Below, one piece after another: positions 9,415 through 19,899 of a stretch of DNA of 64,000 nucleotides. The notes beneath the pieces are model-generated. The model did no database searches and was not told the DNA's origin. It worked only from the letters and a program-made list of their open reading frames with translations. Origin of the DNA: Devosia algicola (GTDB lineage Bacteria > Pseudomonadota > Alphaproteobacteria > Rhizobiales > Devosiaceae); the NCBI RefSeq assembly GCF_028816455.1, contig NZ_CP118246.1, positions 248,001 through 312,000 on the forward strand, read 5' to 3'. Positions within the stretch are counted from its first letter, which is position 1. Every line of letters begins with the position of its first letter. The position numbers were made by a program, and so were the translations under genes.

Positions 9415-10914
9415 TTATTCGTCGACAGTTACATTGACGAGGCTGGTCAGTCGGCCATTGGCATAAATTTCAAAGCCTTTGACCTTGTCGCTGACAGCGG
9501 TGTTGAGCGTCCCATAGGCGATGTGGGCAACCGGACCGTCGCACGCCAGCTTGGTCTGCAGCTTGTCATAGATTGCCTTGCGCGCCGCCTGATCGGTTTC
9601 GACGCGGCCCTCATTGAGCCAGCTATCGACCTCGGCATCATCATATTTGAACACATTGGTCGAACCGCCACCGATGAAAGTGCGATAGAAATACCCATCC
9701 GGATCGGGGCTGCCGCCATTGGCCGAAACGAACATGTCAAAATTGGAATTGCGCCAATCCTGAACGAATTGACCGATTTCCTGATTGATCAGTTCAACCT
9801 CGATGCCGCCGGCCGCCAACTCCTGCTGAATGACCTGGGCAATATCGCGCGTATCCTGACGCGGCAACACGTTCATCGTCAGCTTGATCGGCGTTTCCAC
9901 GCCGGCCTCCTTAAGCAGCGCTTTGGCGCCATCTACATTGGTGGTGTAGCAACTAAAAGTGCTCGGATCGAGCGCCCATTCGGTCAGGGCTGGCGACAGC
10001 GGTCCGGCCGGCACGCCTGAGCCAAACAGCGCTCCGTCAATGATTTCCTGTCGGTTAAGCAGCATATTGACCGCCTCGCGCACCTCAACCTTGTCGAATG
10101 GCGGACGGCTGACATTCATGCCCAACAGCGTGTAGGAAAGGTCACGGGTTTGTTGAACCGTAACACCTGCCTGGCCCTGCAATTGCAGCGCTGTGGCCGG
10201 ATCAATGCCGGGCAACAGATCATATTCGCCGCTGGTTATGCCCACTTGCCGCGTTGCCGCTTCGGGCACGAAATTGAACACCACCTCGTCCAGCTTCGGC
10301 TCACCCTCACGATAATAGGCGTCGTTCTTGTCGAGGCTGATAAAGCCATTTGGCTGCCACTCGGCAAACTTGAATGGCCCGGTGCCGTCCGGTGTCTGCT
10401 GAAGCGCGTCCACGTCCTTTTCCATCTCCGCTGGCACAATGGCGATGCCCGCCAGCGAGGAGAGGATAGGTGCGAATGGCGCGTCCAGAACCAGCGCCAC
10501 GGTTGTTGGATCGATAATCTTGATATCCACGATCGGGCTGACGCGGCTGGCGAGCGGCGATGCCACCGCCTCGGATTGCACCCGACGGATCGAGGCGGCA
10601 ACATCCTCCGCATCCATTGCCGATCCATCGTGGAAGGTCACGCCAGAGCGCAACTTGAATGTGTAGGTCAGGCCATCGTCCGAAATTTCCCAAGACTCGG
10701 CGAGGCCCGGCACGACGGCCTGATCCTTGTCAATTGCCGTCAGGCCTTCATAGATATTGTCCTGAACAATAACCACCGAGTTGAATGCCGTAATCAAATG
10801 CGGGTCCAGCCCGGCGGGCGAGGAATCAATGGCAATATTAAGTGTTGCGGCAGAGGCGGTGCTGACCAGAATGCTGGTCGCGAGAAGCGCAGCGCTGAGT
10901 TTTTTGAGTGACAT
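9415..10914 (-). CDS. Periplasmic peptide-binding protein (SBP family 5)
   Basis: 499 residues from the ATG at 10914, preceded by GGAGGAAAC; an upstream in-frame start at 10947 has no such site. The signal peptide is MSLKKLSAALLATSILVS followed by an AxA-type cleavage region. The mature protein shows SBP_bac_5 landmarks: GLDPHL, NIYEGLTAID, YTFKLRSGVTFHDGS, GTGPFKF and VREAVNMLLNRQ. It captures oligopeptides or related ligands for the DppBC-type permeases. Its neighbours (dipeptide epimerase, AnmK, MurQ) suggest murein peptides. It is the first gene of the minus-strand arm of a divergent pair. Confidence 0.9.
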   Translation of the reverse strand: MSLKKLSAALLATSILVSTASAATLNIAIDSSPAGLDPHLITAFNSVVIVQDNIYEGLTAIDKDQAVVPGLAESWEISDDGLTYTFKLRSGVTFHDGSAMDAEDVAASIRRVQSEAVASPLASRVSPIVDIKIIDPTTVALVLDAPFAPILSSLAGIAIVPAEMEKDVDALQQTPDGTGPFKFAEWQPNGFISLDKNDAYYREGEPKLDEVVFNFVPEAATRQVGITSGEYDLLPGIDPATALQLQGQAGVTVQQTRDLSYTLLGMNVSRPPFDKVEVREAVNMLLNRQEIIDGALFGSGVPAGPLSPALTEWALDPSTFSCYTTNVDGAKALLKEAGVETPIKLTMNVLPRQDTRDIAQVIQQELAAGGIEVELINQEIGQFVQDWRNSNFDMFVSANGGSPDPDGYFYRTFIGGGSTNVFKYDDAEVDSWLNEGRVETDQAARKAIYDKLQTKLACDGPVAHIAYGTLNTAVSDKVKGFEIYANGRLTSLVNVTVDE

Positions 10915-10969
10915 GTTTCCTCCAGAACCTACGGTGTCAGGGCGCACGACGAGCCAATCGTGGTGCAGG

Positions 10970-10998
10970 CCAATGTAAGACCAATCTTGGTATCTCCT
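10970..10998. promoter_or_regulatory. Operator-like site B1
   Basis: It contains TGTAAGACCAATCTTGGTAT, in which ACCAA and TTGGT form a short inverted repeat. The TGTAAGACCA core resembles the TGGT-N3-ACCA operators recognised by FadR/PdhR-type GntR regulators. A near copy occurs at 11115-11137 and a looser one at 23287-23305. The regulator is not encoded recognisably in this window. Confidence 0.45.
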
Positions 10999-11114
10999 AC
11001 GCTATGTCACTCACCGAATATGTGCAAGCGTTTGCCGATCCATAACGACAAATCAGGATTCTATCTATTAGCACCGCTGCACCGCCAGCTCCGTGAATAT
11101 CGGCAAATTTGCAG

Positions 11115-11137
11115 GCCAATATAAGACCAGTATGGAC
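11115..11137. promoter_or_regulatory. Operator-like site B2
   Basis: GCCAATATAAGACCAGTATG matches site B1 (GCCAATGTAAGACCAATCTT) at most positions, 145 bp away in the same divergent control region. Two sites on the same strand at the ends of an intergenic region suit a repressor that controls both directions. Function is inferred. Confidence 0.42.
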
Positions 11138-11241
11138 TTTGCATGCCCAAACGTATTAGGTCTGGAACAAAGGCAATATCCCTTGATCGAGCGCGCTGGG
11201 GTTGGTGAGCGCGCCGATTGGGACAGTTTTCTGGAGCCGAA

Positions 11242-13155
11242 ATGCCCGACCCGGCGCTGCTAAGCATCAAGGATCTGCACATTTCGGTTGGTTCCCGGCC
11301 CGTGATAGAAGGGGTGTCACTCGACATTGCCCCCGGCGAGATGCTCGGGCTGGTCGGTGAGTCCGGCTGTGGCAAGTCGGTTACGGCGCTGTCAATCATG
11401 CGCTTGCTGGCCGAGCCGCCAATGCACATCGATAGCGGCAGCATCGCATTCGGCGGTGCCAACGTGCTCGATCTGGATGGCCCTGCACTTGAGGCGCTGC
11501 GTGGCGACCAGATCGCCATGATCTTTCAGGAACCGATGACCTCGCTCAATCCGGTCTTTACCGTCGGCGACCAGATAGCCGAGGTGGTTACGCTGCATCG
11601 CGCCATATCACGGGAAGTGGCAATGGCGCGGGCGCTTGAACTGTTGGGACGAGTTGGCATTCCAACACCCGATACCGCGCTCACCCGCTATCCCCATCAG
11701 ATGTCGGGTGGCCAGCGCCAGCGCGTTATGATTGCCATGGCGCTGGCATGCGATCCCCAATTGCTCGTTGCCGATGAGCCGACCACCGCACTCGATGTTA
11801 CCGTACAGGCTCAAATCCTCGACCTGCTCGATGATCTCCGCCGCGAGACGGGCATGGCCGTGCTGTTGATTACCCATGATTTGGGCGTTGTGTCCCAATA
11901 TTGCGATCGGGTGGCGGTAATGTATGGAGGGCGCATTGTCGAACAGGCTGCCGCCAGTGATCTTTTCGCCCACCCCCGCCATCGCTATACCGAGGCGTTG
12001 CTGCGCACTATCCCGGCGTCAAACGCGCCGGGAACGGAGTTGCCCGCTATTCCCGGCACCGTCCCGCCGCCGGGGCAGCGGCCAAGCGGCTGCACATTTC
12101 ATCCCCGCTGTCACGCTGTGGTCGACGCCTGCCCGCGCACCATGCCCGAGTTAACCGGCGAGCCTTCATCTGACTCGCTGTTGGAATCCCGCCGCATGAG
12201 CCTGCTCGAACTCAACCATCTCTCGACAACCTATCCGGGCGCCAAGGGCGCGGTGGTGCAGGCCGTTTCCGACGTGTCGCTTGATATTGCGGCGGGAGAA
12301 GTGCTCGGCGTCGTCGGCGAGTCCGGATGCGGAAAATCGACATTGGGGCGGACGCTGCTGCGGCTGGTAGAGCCAAGTGGCGGCCAAATCCTGTTTGACG
12401 GTAAGGATTTGACGGCACTCGATCGTCATCAAATGAAGGCGGTGCGGCGCGATCTGCAGGTGATTTTTCAGGACCCCTTCGGTTCGCTCAATCCGCGCCA
12501 TAGCGTTGGCTATATCATTGGCGAACCGCTCATCGTGCATGGCGTCGGCGATCAGGCAAGCCGTGACGCGCGGGTCGACGAGTTGCTGGCGCTGGTCGGG
12601 CTGCCCCCTGATGCAGGCCGACGCTATCCGCATGAATTTTCCGGCGGTCAGCGCCAACGCATCGCCATTGCGCGCGCCCTTGCGCTCGATCCCAAACTGC
12701 TGGTGGCGGACGAAGCGGTATCGGCGCTAGACGTTTCGATCCAGAGCCAGATCATCAATCTGATCGCCCAATTGCAGAAACGCCTCAACCTGTCGATCCT
12801 GTTCATCAGCCACGATTTGTCAGTCATTCGCCATGTCAGCGACCGCATCGCAGTGATGTATCTTGGCCGAATTGTTGAAATTGGTCCCACAGAGACCATC
12901 ATGAACAAGCCTCAGCACCCCTATACCCAGGCCCTATTGTCGGCCATTCCCCGGCCCGGCGTGGCGCGCCAAAAACGAGTGGTGTTGCAGGGGGAACTGC
13001 CCGATCCAACCAAGCCGCCCAAGGGCTGCGCCTTTCATACCCGTTGCCCCATGGTCATGGATATTTGCCATTCGGTGCGCCCGGTGCTGGAGCACCCTAC
13101 GGGATCGCCAACAACGGGCCAGGTGGCCTGCCATCTCTATCAGGATCAAGCATGA
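11242..13155 (+). CDS. Double-ATPase subunit of peptide ABC importer (DppD-DppF fused)
   Basis: 637 residues from the ATG at 11242 (GGAG ribosome site just upstream). Two complete ABC ATPase domains sit in one chain. Domain 1 has Walker A GESGCGKS near residue 40, signature SGGQRQRV near 153 and Walker [11 protein letters not shown] near 173. Domain 2 has Walker A near 359, [14 protein letters not shown] near 466 and [10 protein letters not shown] near 487. Each is followed by the oligopeptide-transporter C-terminal extension with a Cys cluster ([16 protein letters not shown]) that often binds a 4Fe-4S centre. The architecture resembles GsiA/YejF. It energises the DppBC-type permeases encoded on the opposite strand. 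Confidence 0.9.
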   Translation: MPDPALLSIKDLHISVGSRPVIEGVSLDIAPGEMLGLVGESGCGKSVTALSIMRLLAEPPMHIDSGSIAFGGANVLDLDGPALEALRGDQIAMIFQEPMTSLNPVFTVGDQIAEVVTLHRAISREVAMARALELLGRVGIPTPDTALTRYPHQMSGGQRQRVMIAMALACDPQLLVADEPTTALDVTVQAQILDLLDDLRRETGMAVLLITHDLGVVSQYCDRVAVMYGGRIVEQAAASDLFAHPRHRYTEALLRTIPASNAPGTELPAIPGTVPPPGQRPSGCTFHPRCHAVVDACPRTMPELTGEPSSDSLLESRRMSLLELNHLSTTYPGAKGAVVQAVSDVSLDIAAGEVLGVVGESGCGKSTLGRTLLRLVEPSGGQILFDGKDLTALDRHQMKAVRRDLQVIFQDPFGSLNPRHSVGYIIGEPLIVHGVGDQASRDARVDELLALVGLPPDAGRRYPHEFSGGQRQRIAIARALALDPKLLVADEAVSALDVSIQSQIINLIAQLQKRLNLSILFISHDLSVIRHVSDRIAVMYLGRIVEIGPTETIMNKPQHPYTQALLSAIPRPGVARQKRVVLQGELPDPTKPPKGCAFHTRCPMVMDICHSVRPVLEHPTGSPTTGQVACHLYQDQA

Positions 13156-14243
13156 ATCCCAGATTTGAAGCCGCGTTCGCGCCAGTTGCCGCCGCGGTAA
13201 ACGCAGGAAAAATTCCCGGCGCTGTGCTGGGAATAGTGGATCGCGATGGCGCGCGCACCATACGCCATCTGGGGCAGGCACAAACAACGCCAGTCGTTCG
13301 CCCGATGACGGAAAATACATGGTTCGATCTGGCATCGCTGACCAAGACCATATTTACCACCTCCCGCATGCTGTCCTTGGCCGATGAGGGCACTATTGAC
13401 CTCGACGCACCGCTCACTTCAGTGCTGCCCGATTTCCGCCAATACAATCCCGACGCTTGGGAGCGAAAGATTACCTTTCGCCAATGCCTGGGCCATCAGA
13501 CGCCGTTTCCGGCGGTGGAGCCAATCTACACCTATGGACGCGACCCTGAACTGCTGCGCGCCTTCATACTGCAACGGGAATGGCGTGCCGGACCCTCCGT
13601 TTACTCTGATATCAATTTCATCCTGCTCGGCTTCGCGCTCGAACGGTTGGCCAAAAAGACCATTCGGCAACAGGACCCCGGTCCCGGCTTTGCATGGTCG
13701 GCAGACCCGCAAAATTGCGCTGCCACCGAAGATTGTACCTGGCGCAATCGCGTACTGTGCGGCGAGGTTCACGACGACAATTGCTCGGCGTTGCAGGGCT
13801 CGGGCCATGCCGGACTTTTCGGCACTGTCGACTCGGTGCTGAACTTCGCCCAAGGACTTCTTGATGGCTCCGGTGCGTCGCCAACTGCCATCGCCCTGAT
13901 AAGAACGCCTCTTTCGAGCCGCCGCACCCATGGTTGGGAGCGACCTTATGATGGCTGGTCCGGCGGGCAAAATTGCAGCAACGACACGATCGGGCACACC
14001 GGCTTTACCGGCACCGGACTATGGCTGGACTTTTCGGCTGGCCGCGCATGGACCCTGTTGACCAACCGCGTGCACCCCACCCGCCATTTCGATAGTGGCA
14101 TCATCGACCTCCGCCGCACCGTCGGCGACGCCATCAATTTGAGCCTAGGACACTTCCATGGAACCCATCTGGGCAATCGGCCTGATGACTGGCACGGTGC
14201 TGGACGGCAATATCGACATCGCGCTGCTCAAGACGGATGGTGA
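13152..14243 (+). CDS. Serine hydrolase, class C beta-lactamase fold
   Basis: About 363 residues from the ATG at 13152, overlapping the ATPase stop in ATGA. The three penicillin-recognising motifs are present: SLTK near residue 61, YSDIN near 150 and HTG near 280 (for KTG). No signal peptide is visible, so it is probably cytoplasmic. With AnmK and an L-Ala-D/L-Glu epimerase nearby, a peptidase, amidase or esterase role on imported muropeptides is plausible; antibiotic resistance is not implied. The last 86 nt overlap anmK, an unusual length. A one-base insertion in ATCAATTTGA near 14134 would restore an earlier TGA, so the C-terminal tail may be an artefact. Confidence 0.75.
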   Translation: MNPRFEAAFAPVAAAVNAGKIPGAVLGIVDRDGARTIRHLGQAQTTPVVRPMTENTWFDLASLTKTIFTTSRMLSLADEGTIDLDAPLTSVLPDFRQYNPDAWERKITFRQCLGHQTPFPAVEPIYTYGRDPELLRAFILQREWRAGPSVYSDINFILLGFALERLAKKTIRQQDPGPGFAWSADPQNCAATEDCTWRNRVLCGEVHDDNCSALQGSGHAGLFGTVDSVLNFAQGLLDGSGASPTAIALIRTPLSSRRTHGWERPYDGWSGGQNCSNDTIGHTGFTGTGLWLDFSAGRAWTLLTNRVHPTRHFDSGIIDLRRTVGDAINLSLGHFHGTHLGNRPDDWHGAGRQYRHRAAQDGW

Positions 14244-15273
14244 GACGGTTGCCGAGTTTGGTACCTATACGCTCGCGCCCTATGGCGAAGACTTGCGGGC
14301 GTTGTTGGTGGCAACACTGAACGCGGCCCAAGAATGGAATTTTGAGGGACGGGAGCCGGCGATATTTGCCGAGGCTGAACGGGCGCTAACCATTGCCCAA
14401 TCCGATGCGGTCGCTGACTTTGTTGCCAATCAAGGCATGACAATGGCCGATATCGGCATCGTCGGGTTTCATGGCCAGAGCGTTTTGCATCGTGCGCCGC
14501 AGCCCGGTCGAATTGGCGCAACGCGGCAATTGGGGGATGGCGCACTTATGGCCGAGCGTCTGAGCACACGGGTTGCCTATGATTTTCGCAGCGCCGACGT
14601 CGCCTCGGGCGGGCAGGGCGCACCGCTATCGGCAATTTATCATACAGCGCTGATGCATGGGCTTGGGGCCGACGGCACCTACGCCATACTCAATCTCGGC
14701 GGAGTCGCCAACATTACCTGGTGGGACGGTAAGGACCAGATCGTCGCCTTCGATACCGGTCCCGCCAACGCGCCGATCAACGATTTTGTCATGGCCCATG
14801 GCCACGGCGAAATGGATCGCGATGGCGCGCTGGCGCTTGCCGGAACCGTTGATGAAGCGCGTCTGTCACAATTGCTGGACCACCCGTACCTCAGGGCTGC
14901 CTATCCAAAGTCGCTGGATCGGTTCGATTTTACCGCCGCAATGGCCGACGGGTGCACTGTTGACGATGGCGCGGCGCTGCTGACCGCGTTTACAACGTCT
15001 GCGGTGGGATGTGGGTTGGACCTGCTGCCCCGGCGGCCCAACAAGCTGATTGTGTGCGGCGGCGGTCGACGCAACTCCGCAATCATGCAGATGTTGGCGA
15101 CGCGCGCCCGTGTCGAAGCCGTCCCCGCCGAAACGGTCGGCTGGCGCGGTGATGCCATTGAAGCCGAATGTTTCGCCTACCTTGCCGTTCGAACGTTGCG
15201 CGACCTGCCGATAAGTTTTCCAACCACCACGGGCGTGGCGAAACCGATGACCGGCGGCAGGATCGCCGGCTAG
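14158..15273 (+). CDS. anmK: Anhydro-N-acetylmuramic acid kinase
   Basis: 371 residues, the usual AnmK length. Family landmarks are [16 protein letters not shown] (nucleotide-binding start), [34 protein letters not shown] and [12 protein letters not shown]. The enzyme hydrolyses the 1,6-anhydro ring and phosphorylates MurNAc to MurNAc-6-phosphate in the cytoplasm. MurQ, encoded 1.3 kb downstream on the other strand, would then convert that to GlcNAc-6-P. It is the last gene of the + arm, and its stop overlaps the convergent EamA gene by 4 bp. Confidence 0.95.
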   Translation: MEPIWAIGLMTGTVLDGNIDIALLKTDGETVAEFGTYTLAPYGEDLRALLVATLNAAQEWNFEGREPAIFAEAERALTIAQSDAVADFVANQGMTMADIGIVGFHGQSVLHRAPQPGRIGATRQLGDGALMAERLSTRVAYDFRSADVASGGQGAPLSAIYHTALMHGLGADGTYAILNLGGVANITWWDGKDQIVAFDTGPANAPINDFVMAHGHGEMDRDGALALAGTVDEARLSQLLDHPYLRAAYPKSLDRFDFTAAMADGCTVDDGAALLTAFTTSAVGCGLDLLPRRPNKLIVCGGGRRNSAIMQMLATRARVEAVPAETVGWRGDAIEAECFAYLAVRTLRDLPISFPTTTGVAKPMTGGRIAG

Positions 15274-16157
15274 ACTTTGGCTGGTTTGATGCGCGGGGGC
15301 CGGTGGCCGCGCGTGCCGATGGCGCAAGCCGAAATGATCAAGGTTCCGCCTATCCAAAGTTGGGGCGGCGGCACTTCGGCGAAAAACAGATAGCCAAACA
15401 TTCCCGCCCACAACAGGCCCGTATAGTCGACCACGGCGAAAACCGATGCTGGTATGCGGCGCAGTCCGGCGATCAGCAACAGAAATCCGATGGCGCCCAA
15501 TAGTCCGATCCCACCCACCTGCAACCAGGCCAAACCGGCGGGCAGCGTGAAATTGACGATTGCCAGCGGCAGAACGATGACGGCCGCCACAAGTGATTGA
15601 GCTAGTGTCATGGACGCCGCGCCCTCGTCCGTGGCGTGATGTTTGAGCAGAACGATAGCGCTGGCATAGCTGACCGGCGCCAGTATGGCGGCACCCCAAG
15701 CCAGTATATCGGCCGAACCCGTAACAACAATCGGGGCTCCACCGAGCACTACTATTAGCGATCCGACGATGCCCACTATGATGGCAAGGCCGAGGGATGC
15801 GGAGAATTTTTCCTTGAGCAACACAATGCCGAACAACGATATATAGAGTGGCGCACTCATGGCCAGCGCCGAGGCGACGGCCAGCGGCAGATGGGTCACG
15901 CCATAAAAAAACAGGCAGGCGGTCGACGCCATTGTCGCGCCACGCAGCAGGTGGCGGCGATAGTTCTTGCGCTGAGGCCAGGCGCGTCCGGTGATCGCCA
16001 TATAGAGAGCCAGCCAGAGTGCCGCACCAAGATATCTCACGAAAACCAGCACGAAAATATTGAGACTGGCACCGAGCGATTTGGCGACGCTGTCCATCGC
16101 GCTAAGCACCATGACGCCGCCAACGCCAAGCAGAATGCCGACTAGTTTGATATCCAT
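15270..16157 (-). CDS. EamA/DMT-superfamily permease
   Basis: 295 residues with ten predicted membrane helices arranged as two EamA repeats (start [20 protein letters not shown]). These drug/metabolite transporters move small metabolites across the inner membrane, often as exporters. The ATG overlaps the corrected GNAT stop (ATGA at 16157), so it is the last gene of the amino-sugar operon. Substrate unknown. Confidence 0.82.
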   Translation of the reverse strand: MDIKLVGILLGVGGVMVLSAMDSVAKSLGASLNIFVLVFVRYLGAALWLALYMAITGRAWPQRKNYRRHLLRGATMASTACLFFYGVTHLPLAVASALAMSAPLYISLFGIVLLKEKFSASLGLAIIVGIVGSLIVVLGGAPIVVTGSADILAWGAAILAPVSYASAIVLLKHHATDEGAASMTLAQSLVAAVIVLPLAIVNFTLPAGLAWLQVGGIGLLGAIGFLLLIAGLRRIPASVFAVVDYTGLLWAGMFGYLFFAEVPPPQLWIGGTLIISACAIGTRGHRPPRIKPAKV

Positions 16158-16580
16158 CAGGCCAATCGCTTTTGTAGGAAATAACGGGTGCGACCCTTGG
16201 GAAAATCATTGAGCCTGCCCGAATATGGCATAGCCAGCACGCAAATAGACCCTGAGCGCCTGCGGATTGAAAGTGTCGATATGAGCGCCATGGCTGCCGC
16301 GCAACAACGCTTCGGCTTCGGCCATCTCCAGCAATCGCCCTGCCAGACCATGCCCGCGATGAGCCTCGTCAAGCCATAACCATTGCACATAGAGCCAGCC
16401 CCAAGCCGTGTAACCATTAAGGCCACCCACGACGGCATCGCCCTGGCCGCGAACCAGCACGGCCAATGCTTGACGCCCGGCGGGTCCTACCTCGGTATCG
16501 TTGAACTGACCAAGCCCCGTGCCGATGGCAGCGAGCGCCGCCGGATCGGGGTTTGCAACGGTTTCCAGGCGCACGCTCAT
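16157..16580 (-). CDS. GNAT-family N-acetyltransferase, frameshifted near its end
   Basis: Likely starts at the ATG at 16580 (MSVRLETVANPD). The acetyl-CoA loop region reads WLDEAHRGHGLAGRLLEMAE. The literal frame, which is continuous with murQ, stops at 16206 after IFGQAQ. Deleting one G from TTCGGGCAGG near 16217 gives FGRLNDFPKGRTRYFLQKRL, the normal C-terminus of this GNAT subgroup. The stop then falls at 16157-16159, overlapping the EamA start by ATGA. Corrected length is about 140 residues. It probably acetylates a small amine or amino sugar. The apparent fusion to MurQ is probably an artefact. Confidence 0.75.
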
Positions 16581-16582
16581 TC

Positions 16583-17462
16583 CTAGCCCAGAGCCTTGGC
16601 GCAAACTGCCACCGACAGCCGCCAGTTGGCTCTCCGCCTCGGCCTTGGACATCGATTTGTTGAGCATGACGGTGGCGAGCTTTATGCTGCCCCCCGCTAT
16701 TTCAAGCGTTTCACGCGCCCTGTCATAGGGGAGTCGGTCAGGCTCGGCGATCATTTTGGCGGCGCGATCCACCAGTTTGATATTGGTAGGCAGCATTTCC
16801 ACCATCAGGCCGCGATAGACATAGCCCAGCTTGATCATGACCCCGGTCGACAAGCTGTTCAAAGCGGCCTTCTGCGCTGTTCCCGCTTTCATGCGCGTCG
16901 AGCCCGCCAGGAACTCGGCACCGGTATCAAGAAGGACGGGAATGTCGCATGCTTCGCCCAGCTTGCCGCCGCTATTATTGTATATCCCGATTGTCAGCGC
17001 ACCGACGGTGCGGGCGTGAACCAGCCCGGCAATGGCGTAGGGCGTGCGTCCACTCGCCGCTAGGGCGATCACCACATCGTTGGGACCAACATTGGCCTTG
17101 TCTAGCGCCTCGGTCGCAAGCGCTTCGCTGTCTTCGGCGCCTTCCGCTGCAAGGAAGAACGCGTCATTGCCGCCCGCCATCAGGACAAGAGCCCGCTCAT
17201 ACGGCCAGTTGAACGTTGGTGGCAACTCCGCCGCGTCCTGCGCCGCAATACGGCCCGAAGTGCCCGCGCCCATATAGATCAGCCGCCCGCCGCGCGCCAG
17301 GCGCTCCGTTGCAAGGTCAATCGCCTGCGCCAGTGCCGGGCACGCACTGCGCACCGCGCTGATGGCGGCAAACTGCCCCTCCACCATGCCATCGACCAGA
17401 TCGGTACTATCCCAGTCCTCAATACCGGCAAAACGCTGCGACGCGGATTCTGTGCTGCTCAT
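16583..17462 (-). CDS. murQ: N-acetylmuramic acid 6-phosphate etherase
   Basis: About 292 residues after correction, the family's usual size. The SIS-fold core shows YMGAGTSGRIAAQDAAELPPTF, a substrate loop GGNDAF followed by EGAEDS, and the conserved TGAEFLAGSTRMKAGTAQK. MurQ cleaves the lactyl ether of MurNAc-6-P to GlcNAc-6-P and D-lactate. As written, the frame continues through GGSLRQGSGLG into the GNAT gene. Removing one A from CGCCAAGG (16594-16599) gives SLRQALG and a TAG at 16583-16585, directly before the GNAT ATG. The start overlaps the kinase stop by ATGA. Confidence 0.9.
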
Positions 17463-18365
17463 CTTGTTTCCTGTTGTTTTGCGGCGCGTTTGGCGGCCGC
17501 CAGTGCCGCGTCAATCTGCGGAAAGATTATTTGGTAATCCTGTAATGCATCAATCAGGCTTTGTTTGAGGGCAGGATGCAAGCTCACAATGCCACCCACA
17601 TAGCCGATTGGCATTGATCCGGTTCGACCGGCAAGAGCCCGGCCAAGGCGGGCCAGGCTCCACACCAGCGTCGGTCAAAATTGCCAAGCTGACCTGATCA
17701 CCCCGCGACGCCGCCGTGGCTACAGCCGGTGCCAATGCACCGATCCGGCCCCGGTCGCCACCATAGATATAAGTGCGCACCGCGTCCCAATCCGCGCCAC
17801 CCATGGCGTCAAACAGTTCCTCGGCGAGAATGGCAGCGTCGGCCGGACCGCCCGTCTCGTCAATGCGACGATAAAGCTGGTTGAGGGCCTCCAGCGCTAT
17901 CCATGTGCCCGAACCGCCATCGTCGATCAGCAATCCACGGCCACCGACGCGAATGACCGAATTGTCCCGGGCGATATGCAAGCCAATCGATCCGGTACCT
18001 GCCGAAATCAGATGGCCGGTGCCGGGTGCAAAGGCGGCGCGATAGGCCAACTCCATGTCGTCACTGATTGCAACCCGTTTCGGCTCGATGTTAAGCGTCG
18101 AGCCAACCAGCGCGGCAATCTCGCCCTGTGCGCCCGAGCCGTAGCCGGTAATACCCAGGCTAGCTTGATCCAGGGGTAAGTGCGCGCCGCATTCTTGCCC
18201 AATCGCTTGCAGCGTCATTGTCAGGCGCGCCCTTTCAATCGGGTTGAATATATGGCCTGTCGCCCCGGCGGCTGCCCCGCGCGCGATCAGTTCCCCGTCT
18301 TGATCAACGACCGCCCAGCGCGATGCCGTGCCGCCAATATCAATGCCGATAAATCTGCCGCTCAT
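17459..18365 (-). pseudogene. BadF/BadG-type amino-sugar kinase, frameshifted
   Basis: N-terminal frame from the ATG at 18365: IGIDIGGTASRWAVVDQDG (phosphate-1 loop of the ASKHA fold), ITGYGSGAQGE, SAGTGSIGL and GRGLLIDDGGSGTWI. Near 17660 the similarity moves to another frame that starts WSLARLGRALAG and ends at 17459, overlapping the murQ start. The corrected protein is about 300 residues. This family includes N-acetylglucosamine kinases and the Clostridium MurNAc/GlcNAc kinase MurK. Beside murQ and nanE, it likely phosphorylates imported GlcNAc, MurNAc or ManNAc. The break looks like a single-base indel. Confidence 0.85.
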
Positions 18366-19039
18366 GGCCGCGCCGCGAGGGACTGGGCAAAGGCGCGGGT
18401 AATCTCGCGCGGATTGGTGATCATGGTGCCGACAACCACGGCGTGGGCACCCGCAACGAGCGCACTACGCGCCAATTGTGGTGTGTTGAAGCGGCCCTCG
18501 GCAACGATGGGCGTCGACAGCCGCGACGCCAGCGCCTCGATCAACGCCAGATCCGGTCCCTCAGGCTTGGGTTCGGTATAGCTGGTATATCCAGAAAGCG
18601 TAGTGGAAATATAGGTCGCCCCCATCTGTTCGGCGGCAAGGCCTTCATCGAAGGTTGAAATATCGGCAAAAACCTCAAGACCCAAATCGTTTCGAATGTA
18701 GCGCACCAGCGTCTCGGGGGCATCGCCGCGCCGTTCACGCGGTGTGCAGTCGAGCGCCACGATATCGGCCCCCGCTTTTGCCAGTTCTTCAGCCGCCTCG
18801 CGGCTTGGCGTAATATAGACCGGTACGCCATCGGTGAACACTTTGCTTATGCCGATCACCGGCAATCCCGCGGCTTTGCAGGCCTGAACATCTTGTGCAC
18901 CATTAGCGCGAATGCCAACAGCGCCGCCGTCGCGCGCCGCGAGCGCCATTGCGCCCATGAAACTGGGACCATGCAGCGGATTGTCGGCGCGGGCCTGGCA
19001 CGAAACGATCAAGCCATCGCGCTTTAAAAGCACACTCAC
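18362..19039 (-). CDS. nanE: N-acetylmannosamine-6-phosphate 2-epimerase
   Basis: 225 residues, normal for NanE. TIM-barrel landmarks: IVSCQARADNPLHGP at the start, IGISK (candidate catalytic lysine), DCTPRERR, ADISTFDEG and VAEGRF (candidate catalytic glutamate). It converts ManNAc-6-P to GlcNAc-6-P. ATGA overlaps link it to the kinase gene after it and the permease gene before it, so it is made with a sugar importer. No neuraminate lyase is visible, so the operon may handle ManNAc directly or sialic acid may be split elsewhere. Confidence 0.92.
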   Translation of the reverse strand: MSVLLKRDGLIVSCQARADNPLHGPSFMGAMALAARDGGAVGIRANGAQDVQACKAAGLPVIGISKVFTDGVPVYITPSREAAEELAKAGADIVALDCTPRERRGDAPETLVRYIRNDLGLEVFADISTFDEGLAAEQMGATYISTTLSGYTSYTEPKPEGPDLALIEALASRLSTPIVAEGRFNTPQLARSALVAGAHAVVVGTMITNPREITRAFAQSLAARP

Positions 19040-19899
19040 TTGATCGCTCCCGAGGTCATACCGCTGATGAACTGCCGCGACAAAACGATATAGATCAGGA
19101 TAATTGGCGCCGCTGATAGTGTCAGCCCGGAGAACAAGACGCCCCAGTCGGTGTTGTACTCGCCCATGAAAGTTGTCAATCCCTGAGGCAGGGTTTTGAG
19201 ATCGTCATTCTGGATGAAGACCAGCGGAAAGAAGAAATCGTTCCAGATCGGCACCACATTTTGAATACCCGCGATCACCATGGCCGGGCGCACAAGTGGT
19301 AACATGACCGACCACATGATGCGCGCCTCGCTGGCCCCATCCATGCGCGCCGCGTCCTCCAACTCATTGGGCAAGGTGCGGATAAAACCGGTCATGATGA
19401 ACACCGTGGTGGGCAACCCCATGGCGGTATAAACGAAAATCAGCGAAAGCTGGTTGTTGAGAATGCCGATGTCCCGCATCAGCATGAATAGCGGAATGAT
19501 CGCCAGCTTGAGCGGCAGCGTCAGCCCGGCGATGAAAAACATCAGGATGAAGCTGGCGCCGAAAAACTGGTACCGCGCGATGGCATAGGCCGCCATTGTC
19601 CCCAGTGTCAGGATCAACACCATCGAACTGCCGGTCACCAGAAACGAGTTGAACAGATAGCGGACGAAATTGGTCTGGGTCCATATCTTCACAAAATTTC
19701 CCACATTGCCAAAGTCGGGCAGGGCGAAGGGGGCTTGGAATATTTCCATGTTGGATTTGAACGCCGAGAATATCATGATGATGATCGGCGCCAGCATGAT
19801 GAATGTATTGGCAACCAGTATGATCTGGAGCAGGCCATCGCGACCGAGCGTGCCGATGATGCCCTTGCGATCATAATAGGTCGTCGCGGTCGCGCTCAT
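19036..19899 (-). CDS. Sugar ABC transporter permease (MalG/CUT1-type)
   Basis: 287 residues, six membrane helices. EAA loop ELEDAARMDGASEARIMWSV lies before the last two helices. It is coupled by 4-bp overlaps to the MalF-type permease upstream and nanE downstream. It belongs with the binding protein at 20888-22128 and the ATPase at 22188-23254. Confidence 0.92.
   Translation of the reverse strand: MSATATTYYDRKGIIGTLGRDGLLQIILVANTFIMLAPIIIMIFSAFKSNMEIFQAPFALPDFGNVGNFVKIWTQTNFVRYLFNSFLVTGSSMVLILTLGTMAAYAIARYQFFGASFILMFFIAGLTLPLKLAIIPLFMLMRDIGILNNQLSLIFVYTAMGLPTTVFIMTGFIRTLPNELEDAARMDGASEARIMWSVMLPLVRPAMVIAGIQNVVPIWNDFFFPLVFIQNDDLKTLPQGLTTFMGEYNTDWGVLFSGLTLSAAPIILIYIVLSRQFISGMTSGAIK

Larger units (their letters stand above)
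10915..11241. promoter_or_regulatory. Divergent control region of the peptide-import operons
   Basis: 327 bp without a gene, between the binding-protein gene (-) and the double ATPase gene (+). It must hold promoters for both arms. Two similar blocks stand out at 10970-10998 and 11115-11137, listed separately. The + strand gene has CTGGAG at 11231-11236 as ribosome binding site. I could not assign -35/-10 boxes with confidence. Confidence 0.6.

Noticed and set aside
9139..10020. 293-codon + strand frame opposite the peptide-binding protein and DppB-type genes
   Set aside because: It is the antisense shadow of two well-supported minus-strand genes and has no family features.
13152..14243. Interpretation as an antibiotic-resistance AmpC beta-lactamase
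   Set aside because: Only the fold motifs are present, no signal peptide is seen, and the neighbours point to murein salvage.
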